Assembly: GCF_001281525.1 (NCBI RefSeq)
Contig: NZ_LGCI01000014.1
Coordinates: 200,940-264,939, forward strand
DNA from: Lysinibacillus macroides
Lineage (GTDB): Bacteria > Bacillota > Bacilli > Bacillales_A > Planococcaceae
Direction of reading: 5' to 3'
Length of the DNA: 64,000 bases
Below, one piece after another: positions 17,729-26,780 of this stretch (positions within the stretch are counted from its first letter, which is position 1; every line of letters starts with the position of its first letter). Position numbers and translations under genes: made by a program. The notes below the pieces were generated by a model that saw only the letters and a program-made list of their open reading frames with translations, did not search any database and had not been told where the DNA came from.

Positions 17729-18436
17729 ATGGATAAATACTTTGATGCATCCTATATTTGGAATTCGATTCCAGTGTTATTGCCGTTTTTAAAGATTACG
17801 TTTTTAGTGGCAGGGTCTGCGATTATTTTAGGTGTAATATTTGGCGTATTGCTAGCCGCTGCTAAGCTATCTTCTATCAAGCTACTTCAGAAATTAGCAA
17901 ATTTATATACAACAATTATGCGCTGTACCCCATCCATTGTATTATTATTTCTGATCTATTATGGTGTGCCAGCATTAGCTGAGAATTTTGGCATGAATCT
18001 ACATTCAATTGAAACAGCTATTTTTGTCGTGATAACATTTACACTACAATTTGCAGCGATTATGTCAGAGGTGATTCGTTCAGCTTATTTAGCTATTCCA
18101 AAGGGGCAGTTTGAGGCGGCTGTTAGCGTAGGACTCACACCATTCCAAGCCTATCGTCGAATTATTTTTCCGCAGGCACTTGTTGTTGCATTGCCGAACT
18201 TTGGCAATGGCATGATTGCTTTATTACAGGAGGGTGCTCTAGCCTATACAATCGGTTTAATTGATATTGTTGGTAAGGCAAATTTAATTATTGCAAGTAA
18301 TATTAATGCCCATGCATTAGAGGTTTATATTGCTTTAGCCATTGTGTATTGGGTGCTATCCGTTATTATTGAAAAAATCTTTACGACATTAGAAAAAATA
18401 TTTGGTAAGGGTAAGAAGACCTTAGAAACAACGTAA
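17729..18436 (+). CDS. Amino-acid ABC transporter permease (TcyL-like)
   Basis: A 235-residue HisM-type permease with five transmembrane helices. The EAA loop that contacts the ATPase reads QFEAAVSVGLTPFQAYRRII. Length and position match TcyL of Bacillus (about 239 residues). It is read with its partner permease 12 bases downstream, and both probably form a heterodimer in the membrane for cystine or a related sulfur compound. Confidence 0.88.
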   Translation: MDKYFDASYIWNSIPVLLPFLKITFLVAGSAIILGVIFGVLLAAAKLSSIKLLQKLANLYTTIMRCTPSIVLLFLIYYGVPALAENFGMNLHSIETAIFVVITFTLQFAAIMSEVIRSAYLAIPKGQFEAAVSVGLTPFQAYRRIIFPQALVVALPNFGNGMIALLQEGALAYTIGLIDIVGKANLIIASNINAHALEVYIALAIVYWVLSVIIEKIFTTLEKIFGKGKKTLETT

Positions 18437-18448
18437 GGGGGCGTAACG

Positions 18449-19150
18449 ATGAATTGGCAATTTTTATTTGAAACATTTTTTGTGGCATTATCAGGTGTGC
18501 CAGTTGCGCTTCTTGTGACAGTTGTTGCTTTGCTAATTGCGCTACCACTTGGCTTTTTACTAGCCTTAACACGAATTAATAAAATACCTGTTATCCATCA
18601 TCTAGCAAAAATTTATGTGTCCTTTGTGCGAGGAACACCGATTATTATACAAATTTTTATTATCTATAGCAGTATCCCATTAATGTTAAAAATGATTTTT
18701 GAAAAATATAATATTGCCTATGATATTTATAAAATCAATCCAATCTGGTATGCCTTTATCGTTTTTGCCTTTAGCTCAACAGCAATATTGATCGAGGTTT
18801 TTCGTTCTGCATTAAGTACAGTTGAAAAGGGGCAGTTAGAGGCAGCGTATTCTGTAGGTTTGACAACGTTCCAAGCTTATCGTCGTATCATTATTCCACA
18901 GGCTTTAGTTGTTGCACTGCCAAATATTTGTACAGCTACAGTTAATTTGATTAAGGCAACCTCTCTAGGCTATGCTATGTCCTTACCCGAAATTACCTTG
19001 AAGGCAAAGGTAGCCGCTAATGTAGGCTACAATTATGTAGAGGCTTATTTGGATATCTTTATTGTCTATTTAATTTTATGTAGTACGGTCGAATACTTAT
19101 TTAAGCGTTATGAAAAATATTTAAGCAAATACAAAGCGGCGAATGTCTAA
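18449..19150 (+). CDS. Amino-acid ABC transporter permease (TcyM-like)
   Basis: A 233-residue permease of the same family, with EAA loop QLEAAYSVGLTTFQAYRRII nearly identical to that of its neighbour, showing an old duplication. AAGGGGG precedes its start. It resembles TcyM (about 235 residues). Having two permeases rather than one is typical of tcyLMN and separates this system from the one-permease YxeMNO type. Confidence 0.88.
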   Translation: MNWQFLFETFFVALSGVPVALLVTVVALLIALPLGFLLALTRINKIPVIHHLAKIYVSFVRGTPIIIQIFIIYSSIPLMLKMIFEKYNIAYDIYKINPIWYAFIVFAFSSTAILIEVFRSALSTVEKGQLEAAYSVGLTTFQAYRRIIIPQALVVALPNICTATVNLIKATSLGYAMSLPEITLKAKVAANVGYNYVEAYLDIFIVYLILCSTVEYLFKRYEKYLSKYKAANV

Positions 19151-19163
19151 GAGGTGAATAAGC

Positions 19164-19919
19164 ATGTTAGAAATTAAAAATATCCATAAATCATTTGGGG
19201 CTAATGAAATATTAAAGGGCGTTGATTTAGCAATTGATAAAGGTGATGTGGTTGTTATTTTAGGTCCTAGTGGGTCAGGAAAAACAACATTATTGCGCTG
19301 CATTAATTTTTTAGAGAAGGCTGATCAAGGACATGCGACATTTGGCGATATTGAAGTGGATTTTCAACATAGTAAGAAAAAGGATATACATGCTATTCGT
19401 CAGCGTGTCGCATTTGTCTTCCAAAACTATAATCTTTTTACCAATAAAACAGCATTGGAGAATGTGACAGAAGGACTGATTATTGGACGTAAAGTGCCAA
19501 AAGCAGAGGCGATGGACATTGGGAAAAAGGCGCTTGATAAAGTAGGATTATCTGAAAAATATGATGCCTATCCAAGTCAGCTATCTGGCGGTCAGCAGCA
19601 GCGAGTAGGAATTGCACGTGCTGTCGCATTAAATCCTGATATTATTTTATTTGATGAGCCAACGTCTGCGCTTGACCCTGAACTAGTAGGTGAGGTTTTG
19701 CAGGTTATGAAAAATATTGCAGCAGAGGGTACAACGATGCTTGTGGTCACACATGAAATGAGCTTTGCTAAAGATGTTGCTAATCGTGTTATTTTTATGG
19801 ATGGCGGTGTTGTCGTTGAGGAAGGCAATCCCCATGATATTTTTGTAAACCCAAAAGAGGAGCGTACAAGAAAGTTTTTAAAGCGCGTCATTCCAGAGGA
19901 TTATACATTCTATATTTAA
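19164..19919 (+). CDS. Amino-acid ABC transporter ATP-binding protein (TcyN-like)
   Basis: A 251-residue ABC ATPase: Walker [10 protein letters not shown] near residue 35, Q-loop FQNYNLF, signature [17 protein letters not shown], Walker [13 protein letters not shown] and the switch histidine in VVTHEMSFA. It energises import by the two permeases just upstream. AGAGGTG precedes the start. It closes the operon, with a strong terminator directly after. Confidence 0.93.
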   Translation: MLEIKNIHKSFGANEILKGVDLAIDKGDVVVILGPSGSGKTTLLRCINFLEKADQGHATFGDIEVDFQHSKKKDIHAIRQRVAFVFQNYNLFTNKTALENVTEGLIIGRKVPKAEAMDIGKKALDKVGLSEKYDAYPSQLSGGQQQRVGIARAVALNPDIILFDEPTSALDPELVGEVLQVMKNIAAEGTTMLVVTHEMSFAKDVANRVIFMDGGVVVEEGNPHDIFVNPKEERTRKFLKRVIPEDYTFYI

Positions 19920-19927
19920 TAAAAAGT

Positions 19928-19966
19928 AAAAAATCCACTCTCAGCACGATAGCGAGGTGGATTTTT
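19928..19966. terminator. Bidirectional terminator
   Basis: AAAAATCCAC-CT and AG-GTGGATTTTT flank a 13-base loop between the transporter operon and the convergent helD. Confidence 0.85.
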
Positions 19967-19970
19967 AGTG

Positions 19971-22319
19971 TTATTGCAGGAAAGGTGTTAATTTATTGAT
20001 AGAATAAATATGCAGCTCATGCATAGCTCGTGTACAGGCTGTATAAAAATAATGACGCTCCGTTTCCCTTGAATAAGTAGCAGCAGAGGCATTATAGATA
20101 ATGACAGCGTCAAACTCGATTCCCTTTGCCATATAGGCTGGTAGCAGTAAAATCCCTTTTTTAAACTGCTTTGTATCATGGGTAATGAGCTGACTATCTA
20201 CGTGGCGATTTAATTGCTTATAGGCAGCAGAACATTCAGCAGCAGTTTTACAAATAACCGCAATTGTGTCGAATTGTCGGGATAGCTCGTGGATATTTTG
20301 GATAATTTGAGCTGTTAATTCTACTTCATTTGGCACAATGGTAATGGAAGGCTCTGGACCATTTCGATTGAATGCCTCTACCTCACTGCCGTCATTTAAA
20401 ATTTTAGCTGTAAGCTGGATAATTTGCTTTGTCGAACGATAGCTTTTCGTTAAAATCATTTTTTCTGCTTGCTCGCTATATAATTTGGGATTAAGCAGGG
20501 AAGGGTTATCAAAAGTATGTGGATGAATGGTTTGATGCCCATCACCTAAAATAGTCATACGCGCCTTTGGAAATAATTGTTGTAATAATATTAATTGAAA
20601 TGGTGAATAGTCTTGTGCTTCATCAATCAAAACATGATGAATCATTGTATTAGTCTGCTGTCCTTCAATTTTATCCTGCAAATATAAAAATGGTGCAGCA
20701 TCTTCGTAAGTAATTAGACGTTTTGCTAAATTAGGGAGTGTCTGTTGACAAATGTCCTCCCAATGATCTGGCACAAGATGCTGTAATTTTTGATAAACAG
20801 TATTATTCAAATCAAAGAGCTGACGATAAATGCCTAATATATGCACAAATTTTAAGTGTTTAATGGAGTTGCGTAGTGGCTTTAACTGCTTTTTAACAAT
20901 TTGCTTGGCTAATTTCTTTTGTTCTTGATCGAAGTCATCGAAGGAATTTTCCGTAAAATGCCCTTCGTATAATAGTTTACTATAAGATTTAGTGTAAGCC
21001 TCTGTATCTAATAAATCCATGGCCTCCTCTACCCATTCCTTTGTCCATTCCGTCTTTTCAAATTTTGTGAGCCTTTGCAATAACCATTTCTTCACAAGCT
21101 GTAGACGATCTGGTATGGATAGAGAGGAGGGGAATGAATAAAAGTATTCAGCAATTTCCTGAGCTGTAATAATTCGTTCTCCACGAAAAACAATATTTTT
21201 AAATAATAAACCTTTGTTAGACAAATAGCTGATATATTCATCCATTAATTGCTTGTAAGCAAGGCTTGCTTTGAAAGTAATACTATTCAGCTTCATTTCA
21301 TAAAAGGTACTATCCTTTTCCGTTAAAAGCTGTTCAAGCTGCTCATAAGGATATTCCAACTGAAACTGGCGGCCTAAACGCTTTTCGATATACTCTGTAA
21401 ACGTTAGCTGCTGCATATTATCCTCGCCTAAATCAGGCAAAACGGTATGGACATATTGATTAAATAGCTGGTTAGGCGTAATCAGTAAAATTTGATCAGC
21501 TGTTATTTCATTGCGATAGCGATACAATAAATAGGCAACTCGTTGAAGCGCAACAGCTGTTTTACCGCTACCTGCAACACCCTCTACAATTAGATAGCGT
21601 GAGCGAAGATGGCGAATAATTTTATTTTGCTCAGCCTGAATTGTGGCAACAATACTGCGAATATGCTCATTGGCATTTTGCGCAAGAATATCAAGCAATA
21701 AATCATCACCAATTGTAAGCCCTGTATTAAACATTGATTGAAGCTCGCCATTTTTAATAATAAACTGTCGTTTTAATAGCATCTTGCCATAAATTTCTTC
21801 CGTACTTGTTGTATAGTAAGCATCGCCGGGGGTGTGATCATAATACATACTGGATATAGGCGCTCGCCAGTCATAAATGACGATATTTTCATCCTGTTGA
21901 TCCAATAATGTAGCAACACCAATATAAATCTTTAAGGGCTCTTGTTGACCATCCTGTAAAAAATCAATACGCGCAAAATAGGGCGATTGCTGTAAACGTT
22001 CATAAACCTTCATATTACGAATGGCACGCTGCTGTGCAAGCTCTGAATCTGATAATAGCTCCACCTGCTGTTTAATCGCCATAAAGGTTTCATCTACATC
22101 TTCAGCAGTATCTAAATTGACACGAACATCATCCCAAAAGGTTTTTCTAATCGTCCCAGCATTTTCTTTAAAGCCCTTTTCTTTATGCAAAAGCTCCTTT
22201 ATTTTATCGTCAATGATCGTTAAACAATGTGCAAGGTAATGTTTTTCCTCTAACCAGTCCTTTTGATTTTCCAACGTCTCCTCACATTCCTCTCCATAAT
22301 CATTTAAGAAATTTATCAT
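19971..22319 (-). CDS. helD: HelD-like UvrD-type helicase (RNA polymerase recycling factor)
   Basis: About 780 residues of a superfamily-1 helicase: coiled-coil N-terminal arm, Walker A in VEGVAGSGKTAVALQRVAY, the DEAQDYSP motif II, and C-terminal motifs ILTKSYRST and GIEFDAVII. An N-terminal coiled coil before the ATPase, rather than a standard UvrD start, is characteristic of HelD, which binds and releases stalled RNA polymerase. B. subtilis HelD is 774 residues. The frame is open to 22385. I use ATG 22319, but it has no clear ribosome site, and a TTG at 22274 after GAGGAG is an alternative that fits the family N-terminus. Monocistronic. Confidence 0.88.
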   Translation of the reverse strand: MINFLNDYGEECEETLENQKDWLEEKHYLAHCLTIIDDKIKELLHKEKGFKENAGTIRKTFWDDVRVNLDTAEDVDETFMAIKQQVELLSDSELAQQRAIRNMKVYERLQQSPYFARIDFLQDGQQEPLKIYIGVATLLDQQDENIVIYDWRAPISSMYYDHTPGDAYYTTSTEEIYGKMLLKRQFIIKNGELQSMFNTGLTIGDDLLLDILAQNANEHIRSIVATIQAEQNKIIRHLRSRYLIVEGVAGSGKTAVALQRVAYLLYRYRNEITADQILLITPNQLFNQYVHTVLPDLGEDNMQQLTFTEYIEKRLGRQFQLEYPYEQLEQLLTEKDSTFYEMKLNSITFKASLAYKQLMDEYISYLSNKGLLFKNIVFRGERIITAQEIAEYFYSFPSSLSIPDRLQLVKKWLLQRLTKFEKTEWTKEWVEEAMDLLDTEAYTKSYSKLLYEGHFTENSFDDFDQEQKKLAKQIVKKQLKPLRNSIKHLKFVHILGIYRQLFDLNNTVYQKLQHLVPDHWEDICQQTLPNLAKRLITYEDAAPFLYLQDKIEGQQTNTMIHHVLIDEAQDYSPFQLILLQQLFPKARMTILGDGHQTIHPHTFDNPSLLNPKLYSEQAEKMILTKSYRSTKQIIQLTAKILNDGSEVEAFNRNGPEPSITIVPNEVELTAQIIQNIHELSRQFDTIAVICKTAAECSAAYKQLNRHVDSQLITHDTKQFKKGILLLPAYMAKGIEFDAVIIYNASAATYSRETERHYFYTACTRAMHELHIYSINKLTPFLQ

Positions 22320-22408
22320 ACTGCTAGTTACGAAAGAAATATAGACTAATATTTTTTGTAAATTTATGTTATAATAAAGGTACAAAGTAAGAGCAAATTG
22401 AATGATAG

Positions 22409-22443
22409 AGGCTGTTCCATAAATAGTTGGAGCAGTCTTTTTT
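22409..22443 (+). terminator. Orphan terminator-like hairpin
   Basis: GGCTGTTCC and GGAGCAGTC form a stem followed by six T on the plus strand, but no plus-strand gene ends here. It may be the relic of a lost gene or insertion sequence. Confidence 0.4.
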
Positions 22444-22539
22444 ATATGCGAAATATTTCAATAGTATTCCTCATTTCAGCAAAATTATAATAGAACACTA
22501 TTGAAAAATCCTCAAAAACCCTTGCTGCCTTCATTGTTT

Positions 22540-22719
22540 TCAAAACGCCCATTTAATGGAACAATTTTGTGTATTACCGTATATAATTTTATTTTTTAAC
22601 CTAGTAGTCAGCGTTATCTCAGCAGAAATGTAAGGAAATTCGTTCAGATGAAGTGAGTATTGTTTACCATCAATATCTATTAATAAACTGTACCCTGTAG
22701 AATAGTCTTTTTTTAGTGT
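22540..22719 (-). pseudogene. Possible minus-strand gene remnant
   Basis: An open minus-strand stretch of about 58 codons ends in TGA at 22540-22542 and reads like a protein C-terminus (SLLIDIDGKQYSLHLNEFPY, then ISAEITLTTRLKN). It has no start codon or ribosome site and is closed upstream by a stop near a run of seven A at 22708-22714. Removing one A would extend the frame some 12 codons further. I do not recognise the family. It may equally be a chance open frame. Confidence 0.3.
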
Positions 22720-23086
22720 CTAATCTAGGTAGAGAAGTCTTTTTAATCCTGTATTAACATAATAGAAATTTTAAACTTTTATTCCTTTATCATCAATCGG
22801 TGAGGGTGAGGAAAATTCTCCACTGATTGAAGGTTCGCTTTATATTCAAAAAAAGTGTTTATAATTTGGTTAAAAAGGTAGGAATAGGACGTATTTACAA
22901 TATTATTTCTCGGGGAATGAAATAATAAATTGTATGGATGAAAGTAGACCAAGAAGGCAGGGGAATAAGGTAGTTTATGATTCCTGTCTTTTGTACTGCT
23001 AGTAGCTTCAATAGTCTAGTATTGCAAGCGAAAGCTAAAGGATTGCTTTATGAAAACGATATAGATCTTTGAAGAGAGGTGAGAAT
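22720..23086. other. Intergenic leader of the broken RNA-repair operon
   Basis: AT-rich, with no supported gene. It must contain the former promoter of the kinase-HD gene. GCAAGCGAAAGCTAAAGGATTGC-type local pairing near 23025-23046 is weak. I see no known riboswitch. Confidence 0.4.
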
Positions 23087-24038
23087 ATGAAGGTTATTTT
23101 TACAGTAGGATTACCTGGGAGCGGAAAAAGTACATTTGTGCAAAAGCTAGCAAAAGAGGAAAATGCATTTATTCTTTCAAGTGATACGCCAGAAGTTATT
23201 TGGTGATGCATCCAAGCAGAAATCGCGGGTAGTTTTTCGTGTTTTGTATGAGCGGCTGAATCAGCATATGGCAAAGGGTCACTCTGTTATTGTAGATGCT
23301 ACTAATATCGAAAGAGAGCGAAGAATATTTGCATTGCATAAGCTACCAAGCTCACTCCAAAAGGAATGCTATTACTTTGACACGCCCTATGCTAAATGTG
23401 TTGCAAGAAATCAACAGCGCAAGCGACAAGTACCGTTAGTGATTATGGAAAAAATGAGAAAACATTTAGAGTTTCCGACAGTAGGAGAAGGATTTGATCA
23501 GGTACATATTGTACATGAGACAGAACCTTATGGTATTTCAATGCAGCAATTTATCGGGCTTAGTCAGCGACAGCCTACTTATGAGGAGCTTTTTCAGGTG
23601 TTACAGGCTATCCTATGCTTTAGAGAAATTTATCGCTTTCATCAAGAAAATCCGTACCATCAATTTTTACTATGCCAGCATACGTATTTTGTTTTCTCCT
23701 ATATAAATGAATACTATATGGAAAACGATAAGCTAGCATTGCAAATTGTTGCACTATTTCATGGTATTGGCAAGCCATTTTGTAAAAAATATAAACCATT
23801 GCAACAGCGATATGGTTATTTTGGGCATGAAAATGTTTCTGCACAAATCGTTTGCCATTTTTTATTTGAGTTAGGCTTTAAGGAGGATTTTGTGCTAAAG
23901 GTTGTTTATTTAGTCCAGTTTCATATGCTTCTCCAGTATGGTGGTGATAGAGGTAGTAGCCAAATTTATCATTTACTAGATGGTGATTTATTGACAAGGC
24001 TTTATTTTTTCCGTGAGGCAGACCAATTTGCAAAATAA
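23087..24038 (+). pseudogene. AAA-type (polynucleotide-kinase-like) ATPase fused to HD domain, frameshifted
   Basis: ATG at 23087, preceded by GAGAGGTGAG, opens a P-loop kinase (GLPGSGKST at residues 8-16). The frame runs through LSSD and then ends at TGA 23204. The next frame continues the same protein from RQKLFGDASKQKSRVVFRVL (from about 23190) to 24038, so two (or five) bases are missing at about 23183-23190. The middle part DATNIERERR fits AAA_33/T4-Pnk-like kinases. The C-terminal part resembles an HD phosphohydrolase but carries HGIGKP where HDIGKP is expected. An intact version would give about 317 residues and would heal RNA ends for the adjacent ligase. It could be a sequencing artefact, but the next gene is also broken. 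Confidence 0.75.
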
Positions 24039-24053
24039 CAAGGAAGTGAGAAA

Positions 24054-24693
24054 ATGACCAATTATATTAAATATCCACGGAGCTTTCATTTACCATGGAG
24101 CAGAGGCTATACACATGATGATAAGGTTGCGAAAAATGTTGCCCATTTTATTGGATAGGAAGTAGTGGTAACTGAAAAGCTAGACGATGAAGGTACAACG
24201 CTTTACAAAGATTATATGCATGCAAGAAGTATTCATTCAGCAAATCACCCTTCGAGAAATTGGGTGAAAACATTCCATGCAAGCTTTGCTTATCGAATCC
24301 CAGATGGTTGGCGCTTATGTGGTGAAAATGTGTATGCTAAGCATTCTATATTACTATCAAGCATTAACAAGCTATTTTTATTTATTTAGTATTTGGAATG
24401 AAGACAATATATGCTTAAGCTGGGATGAAACAGTAGCATATGCAACTAAATTAGGCATTGAAACGGTTCCTGTTTTATATGAAGGTCTTTTTGATGAAGT
24501 GAAAATTAAACGCACATTTACAGGAAAATCAATATTTGATGGTGAGCAGGAGGGTTATGTAATTCGCAATGTGGAAGCCTTTCATTATAATGATTTTCAA
24601 TATAACTTAGGGAAATTTGTTAGACCACAACATATTCTAACAAGCGAGCATTGGCTACAGGAAGAAATGACTCCAAATAAATTAAACATCTAA
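24054..24693 (+). pseudogene. RNA ligase-family protein, disrupted by nonsense and frameshift
   Basis: ATG at 24054, 15 bases after the previous stop and preceded by AAGGAAGTGAG, begins TNYIKYPRSFHLPWSRGYTH, a typical start of small RNA_ligase-family (Rnl2-like) proteins. A TAG at 24156-24158 interrupts FIG*EVVVTEKLD. The nucleotidyl-transfer motif K-x-D-G reads KLDDEG, so its glycine is changed as well. Near 24345-24350 (AAGCATTCTATATT) two bases are missing, and the protein continues in the next frame as YYQALTSYFYLF to 24693. The later motif EGYVIRN (motif IV-like) and KFVR (motif V-like) remain. Three independent lesions mean the enzyme is inactive in this sequence. It would have joined RNA ends prepared by the kinase-HD protein upstream. 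Confidence 0.75.
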
Positions 24694-24761
24694 TAAGTGA
24701 GCGAGAAGGGACTGAGAACAATGTAAAACTGAATAAAAAATAATCATCCATTTTAAATTAT

Positions 24762-24830
24762 GAGGAAGAATGCAAAGGTCACATAGCCCTATATAAAAGG
24801 GACTTACAGGTTCGACTCCTGTCATCCTCC
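24762..24830 (+). ncRNA. tRNA-like sequence downstream of the RNA ligase pseudogene
   Basis: A 69-base segment has a 7-base acceptor-like pairing (GAGGAAG at 24762-24768 with CATCCTC at 24823-24829, one mismatch), an unpaired base, and a perfect T arm (ACAGG-TTCGACT-CCTGT, 24806-24822). A short CCCT/AGGG stem lies where the anticodon arm would be. The D arm is abnormal and the total is shorter than a normal tRNA, so this is not a standard decoding tRNA. It follows a broken RNA-repair operon and could be its dedicated RNA, or a decayed tRNA. Confidence 0.5.
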
Positions 24831-24958
24831 TATGAATACGCAAATGTCAAAGTATTGTTCAATCAATGTTTTGATATTTTTTTATTTTTTTAGCCTAAAT
24901 TTAACCTTCAACTGTTATTTTTGATAAAGAGTAGATAAAAAATGGGAGGTAGATGGAT

Positions 24959-25393
24959 ATGAGGGAAACATTAATTGGTAATGCAGTAGTGTTAAGTTTA
25001 TTGATAGGTGGAGGAGAAATAGTCTCTGCTCATAAAGCAATTCAGTCACTTGATATAGAGGGAATAGATTTAGAAACAGCTTTAATGGAAATCCAAGCAA
25101 AGCGAATACAGCTATTAGATGAGCAGTTAAGAGGTCAAACAGTGGTTGTTGAGCAGAAGTATCAAGAAATGGTTAGATTAAATGAACAGATCGCAGCGCT
25201 ATATAACGAAGGGGTAGCAACGTCAGACCAACAGATGGAAGCATTAACGACTCAATTAGATGCTGTAAGTAATTCGCATCAAATGAAAATACAATATCTA
25301 CAAAGTCTAAAGAAAAAACGCAATGAGGTGATGACGAACTTTATGAAAACAATCCAAGGTCATCGCTCAGCTATTTTTGAAAATTTGCGTTAA
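24959..25393 (+). CDS. Small coiled-coil protein of unknown function
   Basis: About 144 residues, largely helical and rich in Glu, Gln and Leu (for example EIQAKRIQLLDEQLRGQTVV and LNEQIAALYNE), suggesting a coiled coil. The first 25 residues include a hydrophobic stretch (NAVVLSLLIGGGEIVSA) that could be a weak signal or membrane segment. GGGAGG lies nine bases before ATG 24959 and only three before ATG 24953, so I prefer the former. No family recognised. It stands alone and ends at a strong terminator. Confidence 0.65.
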   Translation: MRETLIGNAVVLSLLIGGGEIVSAHKAIQSLDIEGIDLETALMEIQAKRIQLLDEQLRGQTVVVEQKYQEMVRLNEQIAALYNEGVATSDQQMEALTTQLDAVSNSHQMKIQYLQSLKKKRNEVMTNFMKTIQGHRSAIFENLR

Positions 25394-25423
25394 TAGTATA
25401 AGCAAAGAATCTACTATATATAA

Positions 25424-25466
25424 AAAGCGGATTTGGACAATAATGCATTTGCCAAATCCGCTCTTT
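25424..25466. terminator. Bidirectional terminator
   Basis: AGCGGATTTGG (25426-25436) and CCAAATCCGCT (25452-25462) form a perfect stem between convergent genes. Confidence 0.85.
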
Positions 25467-25468
25467 GT

Positions 25469-26659
25469 TTATTTTGTATAGTTATCAAAATAGCCTTGAA
25501 TATAAATCATCGGTGTTCCTTTATCGCCTGAGCCTGATGTTAGGTCAGATAGGGAGCCGATAAGGTCTGTTAGGCGACGAGGTGTTGTTCCTTGTGCAGC
25601 CATTTGACCTGTCAAATCTTCATCTTTATTTTGGATATAATCAGAAATAGCTGCTTTTAGTTCTTCTCCTCGCAGGTCTGCAAAATCGTTATCCGCTAGG
25701 TATTTTAATTTAACCTCATTCGGTGTCCCATTTAATCCTGCTGTGAAAGCTGGGGAGACCACTGGATCTGCAAGCTCCCAAATTTTCCCGACAGGATCTT
25801 TAAATGCGCCATCACCATAAATCATGACTTCGATGGTTTTTCCAGTAGCTTCTTTAACTTTTGCTTGAATACCATCAACGATTGGCTGACATGTATGTGG
25901 GAATAGCTTGATGCTATCCTCCGTTGCTTTATTGGAGCCAAGTAGACCGTACTCAGCGTTAAAGCCAGAGCCATTGATAGATTCAGCTAAAATATTATCA
26001 AGACTGTAAACTTTTTCGGCACCATTCGCCGTTAAAATACGTTTTGTGCGGAAGCGTGTATGAATATCACATGTTAACACACTCTTCGTATAATCTAAAA
26101 TAGTTTTAGGGTTATTCGAGAAGATAACCTCACATGTAGCGCCCTCTGCTTCAATAAGTTCTTTATAGTATTCAATATAATCTACACCTGTAAAGGTATG
26201 CTTTTTATAGCCAAAATGCTCACGGAATTCAACCTCATTTAATGTATCTGTCCAAGGGTTAATGCCTTTTACATCTAGCTCGTCAATATCTACAAGATGA
26301 TTACCAACCTCATCAGATGGGTAACTTAGCATTAAAACAACCTTTTTAACACCCTTAGCAATACCACGTAAACAGTTTGCGAAGCGATTTCGGCTTAAAA
26401 TTGGGAAAATCACACCCACTGTATCGTCACCGAATTTTGCTGCCACATCTACAGCGATATCATCAATTGTTGCATAGTTCCCTTGTGCACGTGCCACAAC
26501 AGATTCTGTTACTGTCACAATATCACGATCTTCAATAGCATAGCCTTCAACTTTTGCCGCATTTAATACTGTATCTACAACAATTTGTTCAATATTATCG
26601 CCTTCATTAATAATGGGACCACGAAGCCCTCTTACTACTGTACCGATTACACGTTCCAA
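25469..26659 (-). CDS. Coenzyme F420-0:L-glutamate ligase-family protein
   Basis: A 396-residue protein of the CofE/FbiB ligase family (PF01996-like): IGTVVRGLRGPIINEGDNIE at the N-terminus, the DRDIVTVTESVVARAQGNY motif, and YGDGAFKDPVGKIWELADPV in the C-terminal half. CofE adds glutamate to F420-0. No other F420 gene is in view, and Lysinibacillus-type bacteria are not known to me to make F420, so this paralogue probably ligates glutamate or another amino acid to a different substrate. A LysR gene is transcribed divergently, with a clear dyad between them, which suggests it regulates this enzyme. Confidence 0.75.
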   Translation of the reverse strand: MERVIGTVVRGLRGPIINEGDNIEQIVVDTVLNAAKVEGYAIEDRDIVTVTESVVARAQGNYATIDDIAVDVAAKFGDDTVGVIFPILSRNRFANCLRGIAKGVKKVVLMLSYPSDEVGNHLVDIDELDVKGINPWTDTLNEVEFREHFGYKKHTFTGVDYIEYYKELIEAEGATCEVIFSNNPKTILDYTKSVLTCDIHTRFRTKRILTANGAEKVYSLDNILAESINGSGFNAEYGLLGSNKATEDSIKLFPHTCQPIVDGIQAKVKEATGKTIEVMIYGDGAFKDPVGKIWELADPVVSPAFTAGLNGTPNEVKLKYLADNDFADLRGEELKAAISDYIQNKDEDLTGQMAAQGTTPRRLTDLIGSLSDLTSGSGDKGTPMIYIQGYFDNYTK

Positions 26660-26706
26660 CTTAATCTCTCCTTATTCGACAATCGTAAAGTGAAATAAAA
26701 CTCATA

Positions 26707-26747
26707 TAATTTTACTATACGCCTCAGTAATGATATAAGTAAAATTA
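26707..26747. promoter_or_regulatory. Large inverted repeat between ligase-like gene and divergent LysR gene
   Basis: TAATTTTACT (26707-26716) and AGTAAAATTA (26738-26747) are perfect 10-base inverted arms 21 bases apart. LysR-type regulators bind such dyads in divergent promoters, so this is the likely operator. Confidence 0.6.
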
Positions 26748-26780
26748 ATAGTTTATATAAGAGCTATAAGGGGTGCTTAT

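Noticed and set aside
25469-26659. Evidence for an F420 biosynthesis locus
   Set aside because: Only the ligase-like gene is present; no cofC, cofD or fbiC-like gene is in the window.
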